Shown in pieces: positions 33,287 to 46,304 of a DNA stretch of 64,000 bases (position 1 is its first letter; each line of letters starts with the position of its first letter). The notes beneath the pieces were generated by a model. That model did not search any database, had not been told where the DNA came from, and saw nothing but the letters and a program-made list of their open reading frames with translations. A program made the position numbers and the translations under genes. This DNA comes from Paramecium tetraurelia (Eukaryota; Ciliophora; Oligohymenophorea; Peniculida; Parameciidae): the NCBI RefSeq assembly GCF_000165425.1, contig NW_001798993.1, positions 3,064 to 67,063 of the forward strand. Direction: 5' to 3'.

Positions 33287-35279
33287 TCAATCATTCCCAA
33301 TTGTTTGTAACATTTCGATGATTTCTTCAATTGCTACATCATTGAGATTTTGAACTTTAATTTTTTTACTCTTAATTTCAATAGCGTTCTCGTAAGGTGT
33401 GTTACCCCATCGATCTCTTTCGCTAAAGTTGAACTTGGCAGTAAATCTCAAAAATCGGATAATTTTTGAGTTGGTTGCCATAACAGCCATGTGGCCTATG
33501 TTTCTGCTATCCACATTCACGAATTCATTAAGATTCTTAATACCTCCATGAAATATGAGTTCTAGAATTTATAAATCTCCTTTCAGTCCAGCAGTCAGTA
33601 TAAGATCCACCATTACCTAATGAGGTGCTTCGATTACTCCTCCATTTTGTTAAAAGAAGAGAATCAATTCTTTATCCCTTGATATGAGGATGTCATACAT
33701 AGGGGAATACCCAAGGTAATCAACAGGATTTATATTAACATGGACTTCTTCAATTAAATACTTAATAATTTCTATTTATTTTGAAGCAGCAGCTAAATGA
33801 AGAATAGTTCTGCCATCAAAATCTGGAATGTTAAGATTTCCTTCGTTTTTTCTAAGATCTTTAATTAAATCCAATTATCCTGTGGTAGCCAAAAAGCAAC
33901 CTAAATTTGGTATGATATATTTATTCATAATATCCATGTTCTGACTAATCTATTCATCTCCTGAAGTCTTTTACAGAGTTTCTAAGATAGTTTAAATGAA
34001 ATGTTATTTCTGACCCTCAAATTTTTCAAATTGTCTAACTGATTCTGTTTCCCCCTATAAATTTTATGGAAATTTCTCAATAATTTCCTAATTCGTAAAT
34101 CCCTTTCCAAGGAGATATCCAATCTTTGCCAAGGCACTCTCAGGAGTGATATCATATTAGACGATGATGCCATTCATTATCTTTTTAAAATTCTTGATTG
34201 GTTATCCTTTGATACATTGGGATATTTAAATTAAGATGATTCCCTTTGAAGATTGAGCTTGCAATAAGGCATTATATAAATCTTAGTTATGGGGCATTTC
34301 ACCAAAATGATAGCATTCCAAAATACAGCATCTTAAATTAGGTGTACTGAATATATGTTTGATGTGTTCAACACTTGTGAATGGAGTGATCTTTAAAATA
34401 ATGACATCTGTTATGAATTGAGGTGATAACTCAAGTGTGCTTTCTTCACTGCTAAACATTTGTTCTCCTCTTCGTAAAACTAAGTGCCATTTGATGTCGA
34501 TGTTGATTCCAAATTCAACCAGATTGGGAAAATTTGGACTTTCAACACAATCAAGGGAATCACATTTCAATTATCGACATCTGTTGGCTCTATAAGCTGT
34601 GGTCCATAACGATAAGCACTTCTGGGATGAGAAAGTGTCCAGCCAAGATCAGAGAGTCAAGGATATTTTGGAAGGCATCATTACGCATAAAGGACAAGGG
34701 AATCAAGGAACCTGTGATAACAACTGTTTTTTATAGGTTTTCAAGCATAAAAGACAGGTTGGTACCAAGATAAGTTATTGTTGCAATTCCGCTTAGAATT
34801 ACAAATGCACTAAATTTCTCATAGTTTTCCTTTATTATCTCAGCAATGTGTCTGATATCTGCATAGGACTAAAGTTAGATGACTTAAACTTACAGTTTAT
34901 CTTGAGTTTGTAATTTAATCAAGCTCCATCACCTTATAAACTGTCCTTCTTCCATATTCAGAAACGGGTGTTGTCAAGCAACCATCTTAGTTGTGATACT
35001 ATTTATGATATTCACAAATACTTGTGTGTATTCCAGATCACAAAGAAAGGATATGTGTTTCATTCGTTATTCTAGTCTTCCTTTGACAACAGTCATGTGT
35101 TATTCATTAAGTTCACCTTCTGCTGCTGTTGCTCCTGAAGCATAGAGCAGGAGGACCTTACGATCATTAAGAACCTATAGGTTTTGGTTGGCTCCAATAG
35201 CTCCAGTTATTTGCGAAAGAGTGGAATCTCGTCTAGATTCTCTTCTTCGAAATATTGGAGATTCTGTGTCCGAACTCAT
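33287..35279 (-). CDS. Asparaginase-like/ankyrin protein, catalytic residues lost
   Basis: A 639-residue protein with the layout of ASPG (60-kDa lysophospholipase/L-asparaginase): a type I asparaginase domain (about residues 25-400) followed by ankyrin repeats (DGRTILHLAAASKQIEIIKY and others). Family landmarks are present (LSFMLENL, VITGSLIPLS, PNFPNLVEFGI). The catalytic motifs are changed: the TGGTI region reads YASGATA, the GTDTM region reads SGIATI, and the SPN-upstream TTK is absent. An active asparaginase is therefore unlikely; it may be a pseudoenzyme scaffold. Three introns (23, 25 and 25 nt) give exactly 640 codons. The start lies 10 bp from the start of the divergent gene at 35290. 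Confidence 0.82.
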
Positions 35280-35289
35280 TTTATTTTTA

Positions 35290-36667
35290 ATGAAGAAAAA
35301 AGCTCCTATCAGAAAAAGAATGAATTATGAAGAGGCGTTGAAAATAGCTGCAAAAGAAGAAGTAATTGATAATGGATGATCAAAGGTGGCTTTTTTTGGT
35401 TAATGTTCGAAGTTCAAGGAAAGACCAACTGATCCAGCTCCAGTTGATAGAGCAATACATTTCCTCTTTTTGAAGGAGAATGTAATTTACTCATTCTTCC
35501 ACAACTTAGAATGTAGACAGAAAGACAGCTTTACAATTTGGAATGCGAAGACTGTGTAAAATTGATAGCACTCGACACTTTGATGGTCCTGCTGATCACA
35601 GAATCATGAAGACTAATAAATTACTCTCTGGAGCAGTTAATGGATGGCATAATGGAGCTGCTGAGGCTAAGTTTGATCTAGGTTCTGGTTATACTATTGA
35701 TGTTGGCAAACAACAAGACCATAGTTTTCATTAGAAAAACAATTATCCTATCGATTTAAGAGTGTAAACTTAGGAAAGAGATAAGATCACTATGTAAAGA
35801 TTTGAGTTCTCTAAGTTCAACACAGAGAGATTGACGTAAGAATTATGTAAATTAAAAGAGGAAACTCAATAAAAAAATAATCAGCCCAAATTATACGTTG
35901 AAATGGCTGGATAAAAGATATTTCATCTTCTGGATCAAGACAACCATAAACCCTCTCTTCTATAAGAATTTCAAGCTTTCTCAACAATCGAAGATCTAGT
36001 GAGATTGCATCAAGTCAAATCACTTGATAAGATTGAACCAACCAGTAATCTTCAAGAATCAAGTACCTCAAGATCCAGATAAAGAGCAATGACTAATTTA
36101 CAAGATCAAAGACATATGCAGTTTTAAAAAAAGAGGTTGTCTGCATATACAGGGGAGGACTCTTAAAAAATATACAAAAAATTGTTAAAGCAATTAAGAT
36201 CGGATGACTAAATTGTTATAAGTTCTGGGAAACATAGAAGAATACAGTATGGGCGATAAATGAATCCTCCGAATACTTCCAGAAGAAATTCACCGTAGTC
36301 TTTCTTCTTCAATCTTACTAATAAATAAACAGTTCCTTCAAATACCAGCATTAGCAATTCGCAATAAAATTTTGATTCCAGTTATAAAAAACCGCTGATT
36401 CAACGTAGTCCATAATTAGAAAAAACAACTGTTTATTTAGAGTAGAAACTAGAAAACTTTATTTAACAAAGACTTATTATCTAAAATTCTAAGTCACTAT
36501 CTCCAGAAATAGATTGTACTAATTTACAATTCAAAAAGGATGTAATTCAATTTGTTTAATATTATGTTAGTTATTCAAGTAATTGAAATAAAAAGAAATT
36601 TAAAGAATATCGAAAGTAAGAATAAATTCTTAGAGATGAGTATTAAGTTATCATTAATTAATCTTGA
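35290..36667 (+). CDS. Unrecognised 431-residue protein
   Basis: Introns of 24, 28 and 30 nt leave exactly 432 codons. The N-terminus is basic (MKKKAPIRKRMNYEEALK). A Gly/Ala-rich segment follows (SGAVNGWHNGAAEAKFDLG), then a polar Ser/Gln/Lys-rich half with low complexity. No family is recognised. The last intron contains an in-frame TGA; if it is not spliced, the protein would end 27 residues earlier (TGA at about 36588). It pairs divergently with the asparaginase-like gene and overlaps the 3' end of the convergent gene by 17 bp. Confidence 0.65.
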
Positions 36668-37151
36668 ATTTTATTGGCAACAACTTAGATGAGGTTTCTG
36701 CGGTTGAACCAGTTAGTAAGTTTGATTTCTGTGATGACATAAATTTCTAAAGTCCCTGATTTGAAGCTAGAATTACTAGCTCTATTCTATATTGCTCTCC
36801 TTTTTAATTTGCTATGAATTGTTATTATATCTATGTAATTTCTGTTTAAATCTTCCAAGTTCGATTTCTTTTGTAGATCCTGTAATTTAATTAGCTCTCA
36901 ACATATCATGAAAAATAGTATTTTCCTGTTTAGTTTCTTATTCTCACTCTTCATCTTAAAACACTATTAGAATTAAACATTTGCAACCATTTCTTGCAAT
37001 TTTTTGAATTCATCCTACAATACTGCAATCTATAGAATGTGAGCATTTTTACTTCTTTTTGTCCATCCAATTTAATCTATTTGAACTCCATCTCATGATT
37101 CTTCTTCTCAGATTCCAGTTGGCACTTCAGTGCATCAATTTTAGATAGCAT
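36651..37151 (-). CDS. Small coiled-coil protein
   Basis: A 143-residue protein reconstructed with introns of 23, 20 and 26 nt (exactly 144 codons). The first 60 residues form a heptad-rich helix (LSKIDALKCQLESEKKNHEM). The rest is polar and Gln-rich. The start is 64 bp downstream of the CCDC39 stop on the same strand. No family is recognised. The 3' end is the least certain part. Confidence 0.5.
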
Positions 37152-37214
37152 TTCTTAACAAGTTATACTTTTTAGGTACATTATTTGTTTAATTACTTAT
37201 TAATATCATCATAA

Positions 37215-40055
37215 TCATCTTCTGCCCTGAGAAGAAGCTGAACGTACAGATGATCTAACAGAGGGAACTCCAACAGAAGACGGTTGTTTACTAGGAACAG
37301 TGACATTCTTCTCTTAAAAGACTGCATCTATTATGGCTTGCATTTCAGGGAATTCTTACACTAAATTACTAAAATAGATTAATAAACATATTACAATATG
37401 CAGGTCTTAAGTGTCTTATTTAAATTATTTTAAATGTCTAATTCTAAGGCAGAAATATGTGCATTTGACTCGTCAAGTACAATTCTCCTCTATTACACTT
37501 TTGCCAATTTTGAACCCATTATATTCTCAGCTCTATTGATCTTCTCTTGCTAATCTTGTAATTCCTTCTCCAACTTTTAGAATTGCATTTCCATTTCCCT
37601 CTCTTGATTATCCAGAATTTCAATCTACAATAAATATTATTAATACTCTATTTTATATTTCAGTCAACCTTCTCATATCTTCATCTATTTCTTATTAAAG
37701 TCGTTGCAACTCCTTTTTCTTTTTAAATAGATTCTCAGATGCCGCTCTGCATTGTTCTTCCAATCCATCTCTATGAGATACTTCTTTCTAAGAAATCCCC
37801 TTATTTAAGAAACTGTCTCTGTACTTACTGTTTCTATTCTTAAGATGAGACAACGTATTATCTAATGCCTTCAATTCTTAATCCCTCTTTATGATTTCAG
37901 CATTCAATTCGTCACCTTTCCTCTGCAATTCCTCTCTTTCTTAAGAAGCCTTAATGATGTAATAGGCTTATGAATGTTCCTCAATGTTTTGAGTGTCCTA
38001 CTCTCCATTCGAGGATTTATTCTTTTAAACCAAGGATTCGTATTTGATTCTGAGATTCTTCACTCTATTTTATCTCTCAGCCAATTCAACAGCAATTTTG
38101 TGTCTTTCCTCTTCAGCTGCCTTGTGTTCAGCCACCAACACATCTTTATGTACTTAAATTTCCTACTCTCTCTCTTGCATAGCCATTTCCAATTGATATT
38201 TACGATTCTCTAAGTTAAACACTTTATCAACAGCAGTTGTCACCACCTTTTAAATCTTTTATATTTCTAGTTTCATAAAATCATGTTAAACCAACACTTC
38301 TTCCTTTGACTTTACAATCTTACTTAAGTCTTAATAAGTCATATCATTTTCTAATGTTAATTCATCAATAGCTTATTTTAATTTAGTTTATGATCCTTTG
38401 GTGCCTGTCAATTGTCTATCTGTCCCTCTTAAGTCATCATCAAGTCTTTTCAAACTCTGCAACAATGTTTTATATTCCTTCTTTTATAAGTTAACCTTCT
38501 CTTCAATTTCTTTAATCTCATTTTCCAAATCCTTTTTCTCTTCCAATAGTACGTTCTCCTTTGGCCCTTGCAACTCTTCTTTCCATCAGTTATATTTGAT
38601 ATTCTGCATTATACAATAATTCTTATTATCTTTAAAATTCTTAAATCAATTTATTGATATGGGCTTAATAATTACGACAAGCACTCACATTTGCTTGTAT
38701 TTCTCCATATAAATTGGCTTCATTTTCTCTCAATTTAAATAAATCTTGAGTAGCTTTGAATAAGACTTCCTTTTGTAATTTAATTTCCTTATCCAAATCA
38801 ATCCTTTACTTCTCCAAATTCTTATATCTATCTGATGCCATACTCCTCTATTTTTCAAACTCCTAATGTTGGATGTCTTCCAACTTCAATTTCTGTTTCT
38901 CACTTGCATATTTCTTTTGAGCATTGTTCAATCTCTATTTCTTAATAAGGAGTTCTTATGACATCTAAGCCAATCTATTTCTCTTATTTGATAAATCAGT
39001 AGCAAAAGCAGAGAGTTGATTCTTTTAAATTTCAACATCAGCCTTGAGATTATCAATGGCCAATTCGATATCCTTATTAGATTACCTCTATTATATGATA
39101 GTCCTCTCTAGCTGCTGATTTTGAACTTCGACTGATTTATTTTCTTGCTTTTCATTCATCAATTGAGACTTTCTATTTTCTAGATCTTATTGATTTGCTT
39201 TGATTTATGCTTTGATATCAGCATATCTCTCTGATTCATCTCTAATAGCTTGATCTCTTCTGGCTATATTGTCAGTGACTTCTTGCCATTATTGAAATAG
39301 TTTGTGACGTTCATCATGTTATCTTCTAAATTCTTCTGCTGTCTTATCCAATTCAATTTAGGCTGTCTAAGTTTCTGTGATTTCTCTATCCAATTCATTT
39401 TGTCTCCTGCTGACTTCGACAGTCAATTTTTCAATTTGCAGATTGAGTTCTTTAATTTTTGCTTCATCTCCTCTCTTGTATTTCTCCATGGTTAGGGAGT
39501 CCTCTTCCTTTTGCCTGGCAGCCAAAACCCACTATTCCAATTCTTCTTGATTCCAATTCATTTCAATTTTGTATTTATCCAATCTCTCATTTCCTCGATA
39601 GATGGAATTTTGAACATCATTCAATCTCTCTTGCTACTCGATCATTCTAAAATAGGGTATGGATACTATACATCTTTTATTATTTGGTCATTTCATTTTG
39701 AAGACGACCAATTTGTCTTTCTGTTATTTATTTCAAATGGTCTTCAGTTTCAATTTCTTTGTTTTTTGTGTCGATCTATAAGTAGTATTGAATTGATACC
39801 AAAGCCTAAGTGTGAAGTAATTCTTGTTGGATGTTCTTCAAGTGTTCTGAAAGCACTTTCAATTTATCACTCTTTTCCTCAATTTTGGAGTTGATGTCTC
39901 GAATGATGCGTCGTTTTAATTTGATCTAAATATAATGAGTAGGGTACCTTCTCATTAAGTTCCTTATTGGCTTCGTTGGCATATTCAGGGAAGTCGTCGT
40001 CTTCTTCCTCGTTAAGAAGCTCTGGATTTTCATCATTCTCATTATTGTTATCCAT
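37215..40055 (-). CDS. CCDC39: CCDC39/FAP59 axonemal ruler protein
   Basis: A coiled-coil protein of about 900 residues. Recognisable CCDC39 family stretches occur in order: LSEHLKNIQQELLHTQ, MNWNQEELEQW, LTMEKYKRGD, ELDREITETQTAQIELDK, MERRVARAKGE and YYIIKASQEREELQRKGD. The acidic N-terminus (NEEEDDDFPEYANEANK) and Ser-rich C-terminus are also typical. In cilia CCDC39 forms, with CCDC40, the 96-nm ruler that places radial spokes and inner dynein arms. Short introns are clear at the start (22 and 25 nt); I did not map all the internal ones. The many open frames on the opposite strand here are antisense shadows of the coiled coil. Confidence 0.9.
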
Positions 40056-40180
40056 TGATTATTAATTATATATATAATTTATTTATTCGAGGGTATGTAA
40101 ATGGCATTTAGTTGTTGAGATTCATCTAATTCCCTAAATATTTACTTCATTTAATAGTATCCCATTATTTTATAAATTTA

Positions 40181-42216
40181 ATGACTGACAAAGACACAAA
40201 AATCAAATCGCTTGAGATTGAATTAGACAATAGACATCAACAAATCCTCGGTTTGGAGGATAAAATAGCTAAATTGCAACAAAGAATTGATCAGAATGCG
40301 GATGTAGTTTTGTTCAATGATGTAGGTTGTGGAATTATCAGAGAAGATCAAGATGTTGGAAACTCAGAATGTGAAACTGATAGAGAAAAATCAGAGTGAT
40401 GTGGTGGAGTGGAAGACGAGGGAACGTGAATTTAAAGTAAAATCATCACCATTTGATAATAGCAATAACTCAAATTGATGTAAGAAGAGTTATCCTCCGT
40501 CAAGGCTCAATTGGATGAGGCCAATGATCAATTGAAGAATGCTCAACCCCAAAATGAGGAAAGCAAAGTGGCTGGATTGCAATAAACTATTCGAGATCTC
40601 CAACATGATCACAATGATTTAAGATCCATTAATGATAAATTACTTTAGAATGCCAATTAATTGTCTATACAGAATGAAACATTGAAAGGATAACTTCTCA
40701 ATTCAGAAGATCATAAAAAATAATTGTAACTTCAAATTTAAGATTTAAATAACAAACACAATCTTGAGTTAGAACAATTGAGATTACTCAATAAAAAACT
40801 AGTCTCTGATCTTGAACATAAAGATACTCTCTAAGAGTAACAGATGGCCAATCTCTTAAAATTGCAATCTCAATTGGAAGCCAAGGATAGCCAAAAAGAC
40901 GAGGACTTGAATTCCATAACCAAACAAAAAGAGGAACTCCTATTGGAAAATGACAATCTCAAGAAATTAAATGAAAAATAACTGCAAGAGATACAGATTC
41001 TTACTTAGTAGATCAAATCTCAGAATCAATAGATCACAGATAAAGATAAATTGATTCAAGAATTGCAAACTAAAGTAAACTATGAACATAATTAAATGGT
41101 CTAACAATAACAGAATGTCCTTAAATTAGAGGATAAATTGAAGGAATAAACTGTTTAATTTGAGAGATCAATTAAGGAAAAGGACAGTCAGGTCTAAGAC
41201 ATTAAGAAAAACTATGAAATCAAAATAGCGTAGATTGAAAAGTAAATAGTATTACTAAATAGGGACAATGCCATTATTTTAGATTAGTTGTAATAAACGA
41301 ATGATCAGAATAAGGAATTGCTAAGACAAATCAAACTGTTAGAAACCTAATGTAAGGAGGCAACTCATAAAGAAATGGAAAAGGATAAAAAGTTGATCGA
41401 TGCCTTGGAAAGAATGAAAAAATTAGATCAAGAGGTATAGAGTGCTACTCTCTACTATAGTTGAAAGCCTTGACAAAGTAAAATTCAGGGAACAGAGAAC
41501 AAATCATATTCTTAGAAAGTGAGTTGAGTAAGGTCAAAGAATAGAATCGACTGTTACATAGAGAGAAGGCGGAAATTAAAGAAAAATTGGATTTCTTGAT
41601 TGCCTAATCAAATCGAAAGGGCAAACTCACTGAAATTGAAGGTTTGAAGAAATAAGTGACTGAATTGCAAATGGAACTTGGATTAATCAAAGAATCACAC
41701 AAGGTTGCTCAAACTTCACTCAAATCAACCATGGATTCGGTTTCGTATTTCAAGGGGAGAGTTAAGAAATTGGATTTTGAAAACCATTCACTACTGGATT
41801 CTAAAATAAGATTAGAATCTTTGTTCTAAGAATTACTGGAATCTACCAAAACAAAGAAGAGTGCCTATAGGAATTTGTCCGAAGTGTCTCTTAAACCCCC
41901 TTAATCAAATATGATGACTGAGAATGCCTCATCTATTTTAGATCCCACTTCTGAGAGATTAACTGCCAAGACCAATACGAATCAAGCCACCAGGTCTGGA
42001 GATGTGAGATCATTATTTAAAAGACCTATCTAAGTCATGAAAATCAGGTCGACCCCCAAGAGATAGTCTCAGCATGATTTCAAAAAGAGTGAACAGGCAA
42101 ATGATACCAAATAATAAGCCAATAACAATAGTTTTTAATAATAGGAGGAGAGCATCCCTAATGATGAGTCATAAAAAATACATCCCAAAGATGACTCAGA
42201 AGTTGAAACATTATGA
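40181..42216 (+). CDS. Coiled-coil protein, family unknown
   Basis: A 653-residue protein, almost entirely Gln/Glu/Lys/Leu heptad repeats from residue 5 to about 560 (opening KIKSLEIELDNRHQQILGLE), with a Ser/Lys-rich unstructured tail. Introns of 22, 26 and 26 nt leave exactly 654 codons. It is divergent from CCDC39 with 125 bp between starts, so co-regulation with a ciliary gene is possible. The sequence alone gives no specific family. Candidates are basal-body or cortical filament proteins. Confidence 0.75.
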
Positions 42217-42336
42217 TTAAATATAATTCAATAAGTCTGATTATTATACGCATTCCACCACCCCACCTATTTACTCGTATTGGCAATTAATACTTGGATA
42301 TAATTTTATTTATTTGTTTGATCTTAATATATATTT

Positions 42337-43491
42337 ATGAATAGCAAAGAGAAAATCGCCAAATATAAAGTCAGAGTCAATGATGTTATCTAAAATATGG
42401 TCTATGAATTATTCAAAAAACAACCTGAAAATTATGTAACTTAAATTATTTAACCTAGATTGATTGGATGATCGAATATTTGGAAGTGCGAAGAGCAAAG
42501 CATAATGTTAGAACAACACAAAGTCTACAGATCGAGTATCATATTTCTTCTGAAGAAGAGAATGCCGAAGATGTGGATGAGTTGGAAAAGGCAGTAAAAA
42601 AAGAACAGCAATTTCGTACTTCCGTAAGTGCTGAAGTCTACGGACTCTACAACAAAAAAGAGGACTTTCAACCTAGAGTCATTCCCAAATCTTAAGATCA
42701 GAGGGAAAGAATAGAAAACAAACTGAGTGGAGTATTCATGTTCCAAGCACTCGATCAAAATGAAAGAAACATCATCATTGATGCCATGGAAGAAAAACAC
42801 TTCAATCCTGGAGATTGGATCATTAATCAAGGTGATGATGGCAATGAATTGTATGTGGTGGCTTCAGGTCAACTAGACTGTTACAGAAGATTCTCTAAGG
42901 ATTAAGAACCAAAATTACTCAAGTAATACTAAAGTGGAGACATGTTCGGTGAGTTGGCTCTTCTATACAATGCACCAAGGGCAGCCTCCATCTAATCCAA
43001 TACTGAATCAGTACTCTTTGCACTCGACAGATCTACATTCAATGCCATTGTCAAAGAAGCCACTGTTAAAAGAAGAGAACATTACGAAGAAGTCCTATCC
43101 AAAGTTGAAATACTCAAATCTATCGACTCCTATGAAAAGACTCAAATTTGCGACGGTCTCAAAGAATAGCACTTTAAGGCCCAAGAATACATTATTAAAG
43201 AAGGAGAAGAGGGACACAAGTTCTACATAGTTGTCAAAGGAAGTCTAATTGCCCTTAAACAAAATGAAGAAGTTCTTAAATATTAAAGTGGTGACTATTT
43301 TGGTGAATTAGCTCTCATTAATAAAGTACCAAGGCAAGCCACCATTTAAGCTGAAGTAAACTTACATCTTATAATTATAGACTGATTGTGTCGTTGTGTA
43401 CTTAGATTATCAAGCATTCATAAGACTCTTAGGACCTATTGAAAACATATTATTAAGAAATGCAGAGAACTACAAGAAGTTTGTAAATTGA
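42337..43491 (+). CDS. cAMP-dependent protein kinase regulatory subunit
   Basis: A 368-residue PKA-R. The N-terminus (YELFKKQPENYIDWMIEYLE) resembles an RIIa dimerisation/docking helix pair. The inhibitor site reads FRTSVSAEVYG, with Ser at the phospho-acceptor position, so it is substrate-type as in RII. Two cyclic-nucleotide-binding domains follow, each with a complete phosphate-binding cassette: FGELALLYNAPRAAS and FGELALINKVPRQAT, with the cAMP-contacting Glu and Arg present. It therefore should bind two cAMP and release the catalytic subunit. In Paramecium PKA governs ciliary beat. Introns of 23 and 25 nt give exactly 369 codons. Confidence 0.96.
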
Positions 43492-43610
43492 CAACAATAT
43501 AAAACATATAGATAAATAATTTCATCGCATTGTTAATTTATTTTCATCAAGTGTTTCTTTAAATATTTTTATCTTAACAATATTGTGGATGTTATACTTA
43601 TAATTCCATA
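43492..43610. other. Spacer after PKA-R gene
   Basis: AT-rich, no feature seen. Confidence 0.4.
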
Positions 43611-44519
43611 AATGAATCAAACATATCACATCCTGATTACTGAAGATATATTCAATAGGCTCCCTACTTAATTAAGATTTAAAAGCTGAAGTTGGAGGTG
43701 ATGTAAATTTTGAATGTTATTTGATAAACAAAAAAGTAAGTATAAACTCTTTATTATTGTTAAGATCAATTATTGTATTACTTAGAAGATATAGTTTCCA
43801 AATTTGTTTTGATAATTCTGCAATAAAGTAAGTAAGCAAATTAATAGTATTAGTATATTATTGAATTGCTTTACCTAGTTTTAAGTCTTTTACTTATCAA
43901 TAAGATTTCTAGATTTATATTACTATATTCATTTTCTAGAGATAGAAGTGAGACTTATATAGTAATTTTAGTGTTGAGAATATCATCAATGAAGGTTGAA
44001 ACCTTTCCATGTAAAGATATTTTCAATCTAATTTGTCCTCATTATTATATTAATTATATGTTTCAAGGAATTAATTTTATAAATAAAAGATTTCTAATTT
44101 TGTTTGTACTTTCATTTGGTTTAAGATTAATTAGTAGATCTATTTGTTTTGATAGATTACTGATATATTTTATCTTAATTTGCATTCCCTTTGTTTTTCT
44201 ATAGGATACCGCCTAATATGGCTTAAATAACATTATTTCTTAAAGGTTTCTTTCCTTACAAAAATAATTTGAATTTAAATTTTATTTCATTACCATACAT
44301 GTTTTCCATTTAATTTTGAGTATCTCCTTAGAAGTAATTAAGAAGAGATAATTAAGCTCAACTTAATTATAAAATATTTATATTAGGCTTTATGTTTAAC
44401 CATATAAAAAGATCCAGTCTTTCTATATAAAAGACTAATGTTATTTAAAAATACCCGATCTCTGTTTCTTTGCTCATAAATAGTCTAATATTAGTAGGTT
44501 TACTTTGAAATTCTACTGA
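43611..44519 (+). pseudogene. Possible 5-alpha-reductase/TECR-like remnant
   Basis: Several coding-like pieces that I could not join into one model. At 43611-43740 there is MNQTYHILITEDIF and, in another frame, DLKAEVGGDVNFECYLI. From 43866 a frame stays open for 218 codons (to 44519) and is hydrophobic; it includes ETFPCKDIFNLICPHYYIN. The latter is reminiscent of the C-terminal LF-x-SCPHY region of steroid 5-alpha-reductase/trans-2-enoyl-CoA reductase proteins. It may be a gene with unusual introns or a decayed copy. The resemblance is weak. Confidence 0.3.
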
Positions 44520-45016
44520 TTAAATAAAAGAGCATGAAATGATATTAATACTGCAATTCATTATTTAAACTATTACTATTGATTTTGAATTTATTTAATT
44601 AGTACAAAATTTCAAAAGGGATAATTTTTCTGAAATTAATTATATTTTTTTTATTTATTTATACCCAAATTTAAAAAATTTAAACTAATGAAAAAATATT
44701 AACTAAATTATTACAAAAAATAAGCATTTAAAGAAATGCTTAAGTTTGATTAAGCACCAGTCTGTAAAATTTACTTAACTTCAGCTCTGTAAGATATAAT
44801 ATATGATTATTAATATTCAACCCATAATTAAAATAATTAATGGTTTTACAAAACACATGAGATAAACAAAATGCTCTATTTTACGCGAAACATAGACTGA
44901 GAAACTTGTTATTTTGCTTAAAACAATCATTTATTAATTCTTTTTATAAGAATCAAAAGAAATTGAATAACATTTAATAGAGGCTATCTTTTATGATATA
45001 TAAACGAATGACTTTA
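44520..45016. other. Intergenic, no gene seen
   Basis: AT-rich sequence downstream of the PDH E1-beta gene. No supported feature. Confidence 0.5.
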
Positions 45017-46171
45017 TCACTTTAATACCAACTTGACTGCCTCTACAATATTGTGTGCTTTAGGGAAACTGAGTTCTTCTAAATTAAACGCATATGGGGT
45101 TGGGATGTCAGCACCTGTGACTCTAACAATAGGAGCGTCCAAATGGAAGAATGCATTAGCTTAAGTTATGAGATTTCATGTACTTTCATTGATGACACTA
45201 CATATTTCTGCTCCAATTCCGCATTGTCCCCATCCTTCTTCAACAGTCACAACTCTGTGAGTCTTCTTGATACTTTCGATAATTGTGGTTCTATCCAAAG
45301 GTTTCAAGGTTCTGAGATTGATAACTTCGCATGAAATTCCCTCTCTTTCCAATTCTGCAGCTGCTAACAATGAAAATCTCAATTTAATTCATTCTCATAC
45401 TTGACCATTTTAGAAAATGTCACAATTGTCACATCTTTTCCTTCCCTCATGATTTTGGCTTTTCCAATTGGGATCACGTAATCCTTATCCATCACATTGT
45501 CTGGGACCTCAAAAGCCTCGTTGTACATGATTTCATTCTCAAGAAAAACTACTGGATTTGGATCTCTGACTGCTGCCTTCAAGAGGCCTCTTGCATCATC
45601 ACAATCGTAGGGAGATAACACAATTAAGCCTGGCACCTAACTGTACCAAGCAGCAAAGCATTGCGAATGTTAAGCAGCCACTGATGCTGCTGCTCTAAAA
45701 TAACAATAGATTCAGATTTCATACCCATTAATTCCTCTAAACACTATAGATGTTCTCAGACCACCTGCACTCATGTAATGCAGTTTGGCTGCTGAATTGA
45801 TTACATGATCAATGGCTTACATCGCAAAATTGAATGTCATAAATTCAACAATGGGTTTTAGTCCATACCTATAAAAAGTATGAGGTAAATATTACATTGC
45901 AGCTCCAACACTCAAACCTGTAAATCCAGCCTCAGTAATTGGAGTATCCCAGATTCTACTCTTTCCAAAACGATCATAGAGACCCTTAGACACTTTATAA
46001 GCACCTTGATATTAACCCACTTCCTCTCCTAAAAGTATGTCTTCACACATAAATACCAATCAAAAAGACATTTGAATCTCTTTCAATTTCCTAAGCCATT
46101 GCACTATTGATGGCTTCTCTGACGGTCATTTTAGCAAACCCACTTCTCAACTTATGAACAATTCTCAACAT
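45017..46171 (-). CDS. PDHB: Pyruvate dehydrogenase E1 beta, mitochondrial
   Basis: The 340-residue beta subunit of the E1 component, which with E1 alpha decarboxylates pyruvate using thiamine diphosphate in the mitochondrial matrix. Recognisable segments: [82 protein letters not shown], and [16 protein letters not shown] near the end. The GEEV glutamate that contacts ThDP is present. The N-terminus ([14 protein letters not shown]) is a short basic presequence. Five introns (28, 27, 30, 23 and 24 nt) give exactly 341 codons. The start is 133 bp from the divergent gene at 46305. Confidence 0.96.
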
Positions 46172-46304
46172 GAATTATTTATATTTATGTATATTTCAAT
46201 TTATATAAATGTAATACAATTATATAAAAAAAGAAATAATTTAGAAATCTATTTCTCTTAATTACTACTGATATTATATTTAAAAACCCAAATTTGCTCG
46301 ATAT

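Noticed and set aside
37974..39894. Several plus-strand frames of 63-127 residues rich in Phe and Leu
   Set aside because: Antisense shadows of the CCDC39 coiled coil.
42525..42830. Minus-strand ORF of 101 residues
   Set aside because: Antisense to the PKA regulatory subunit gene.
45143..45334. Plus-strand ORF over PDHB
   Set aside because: Antisense shadow of the PDH E1-beta gene.
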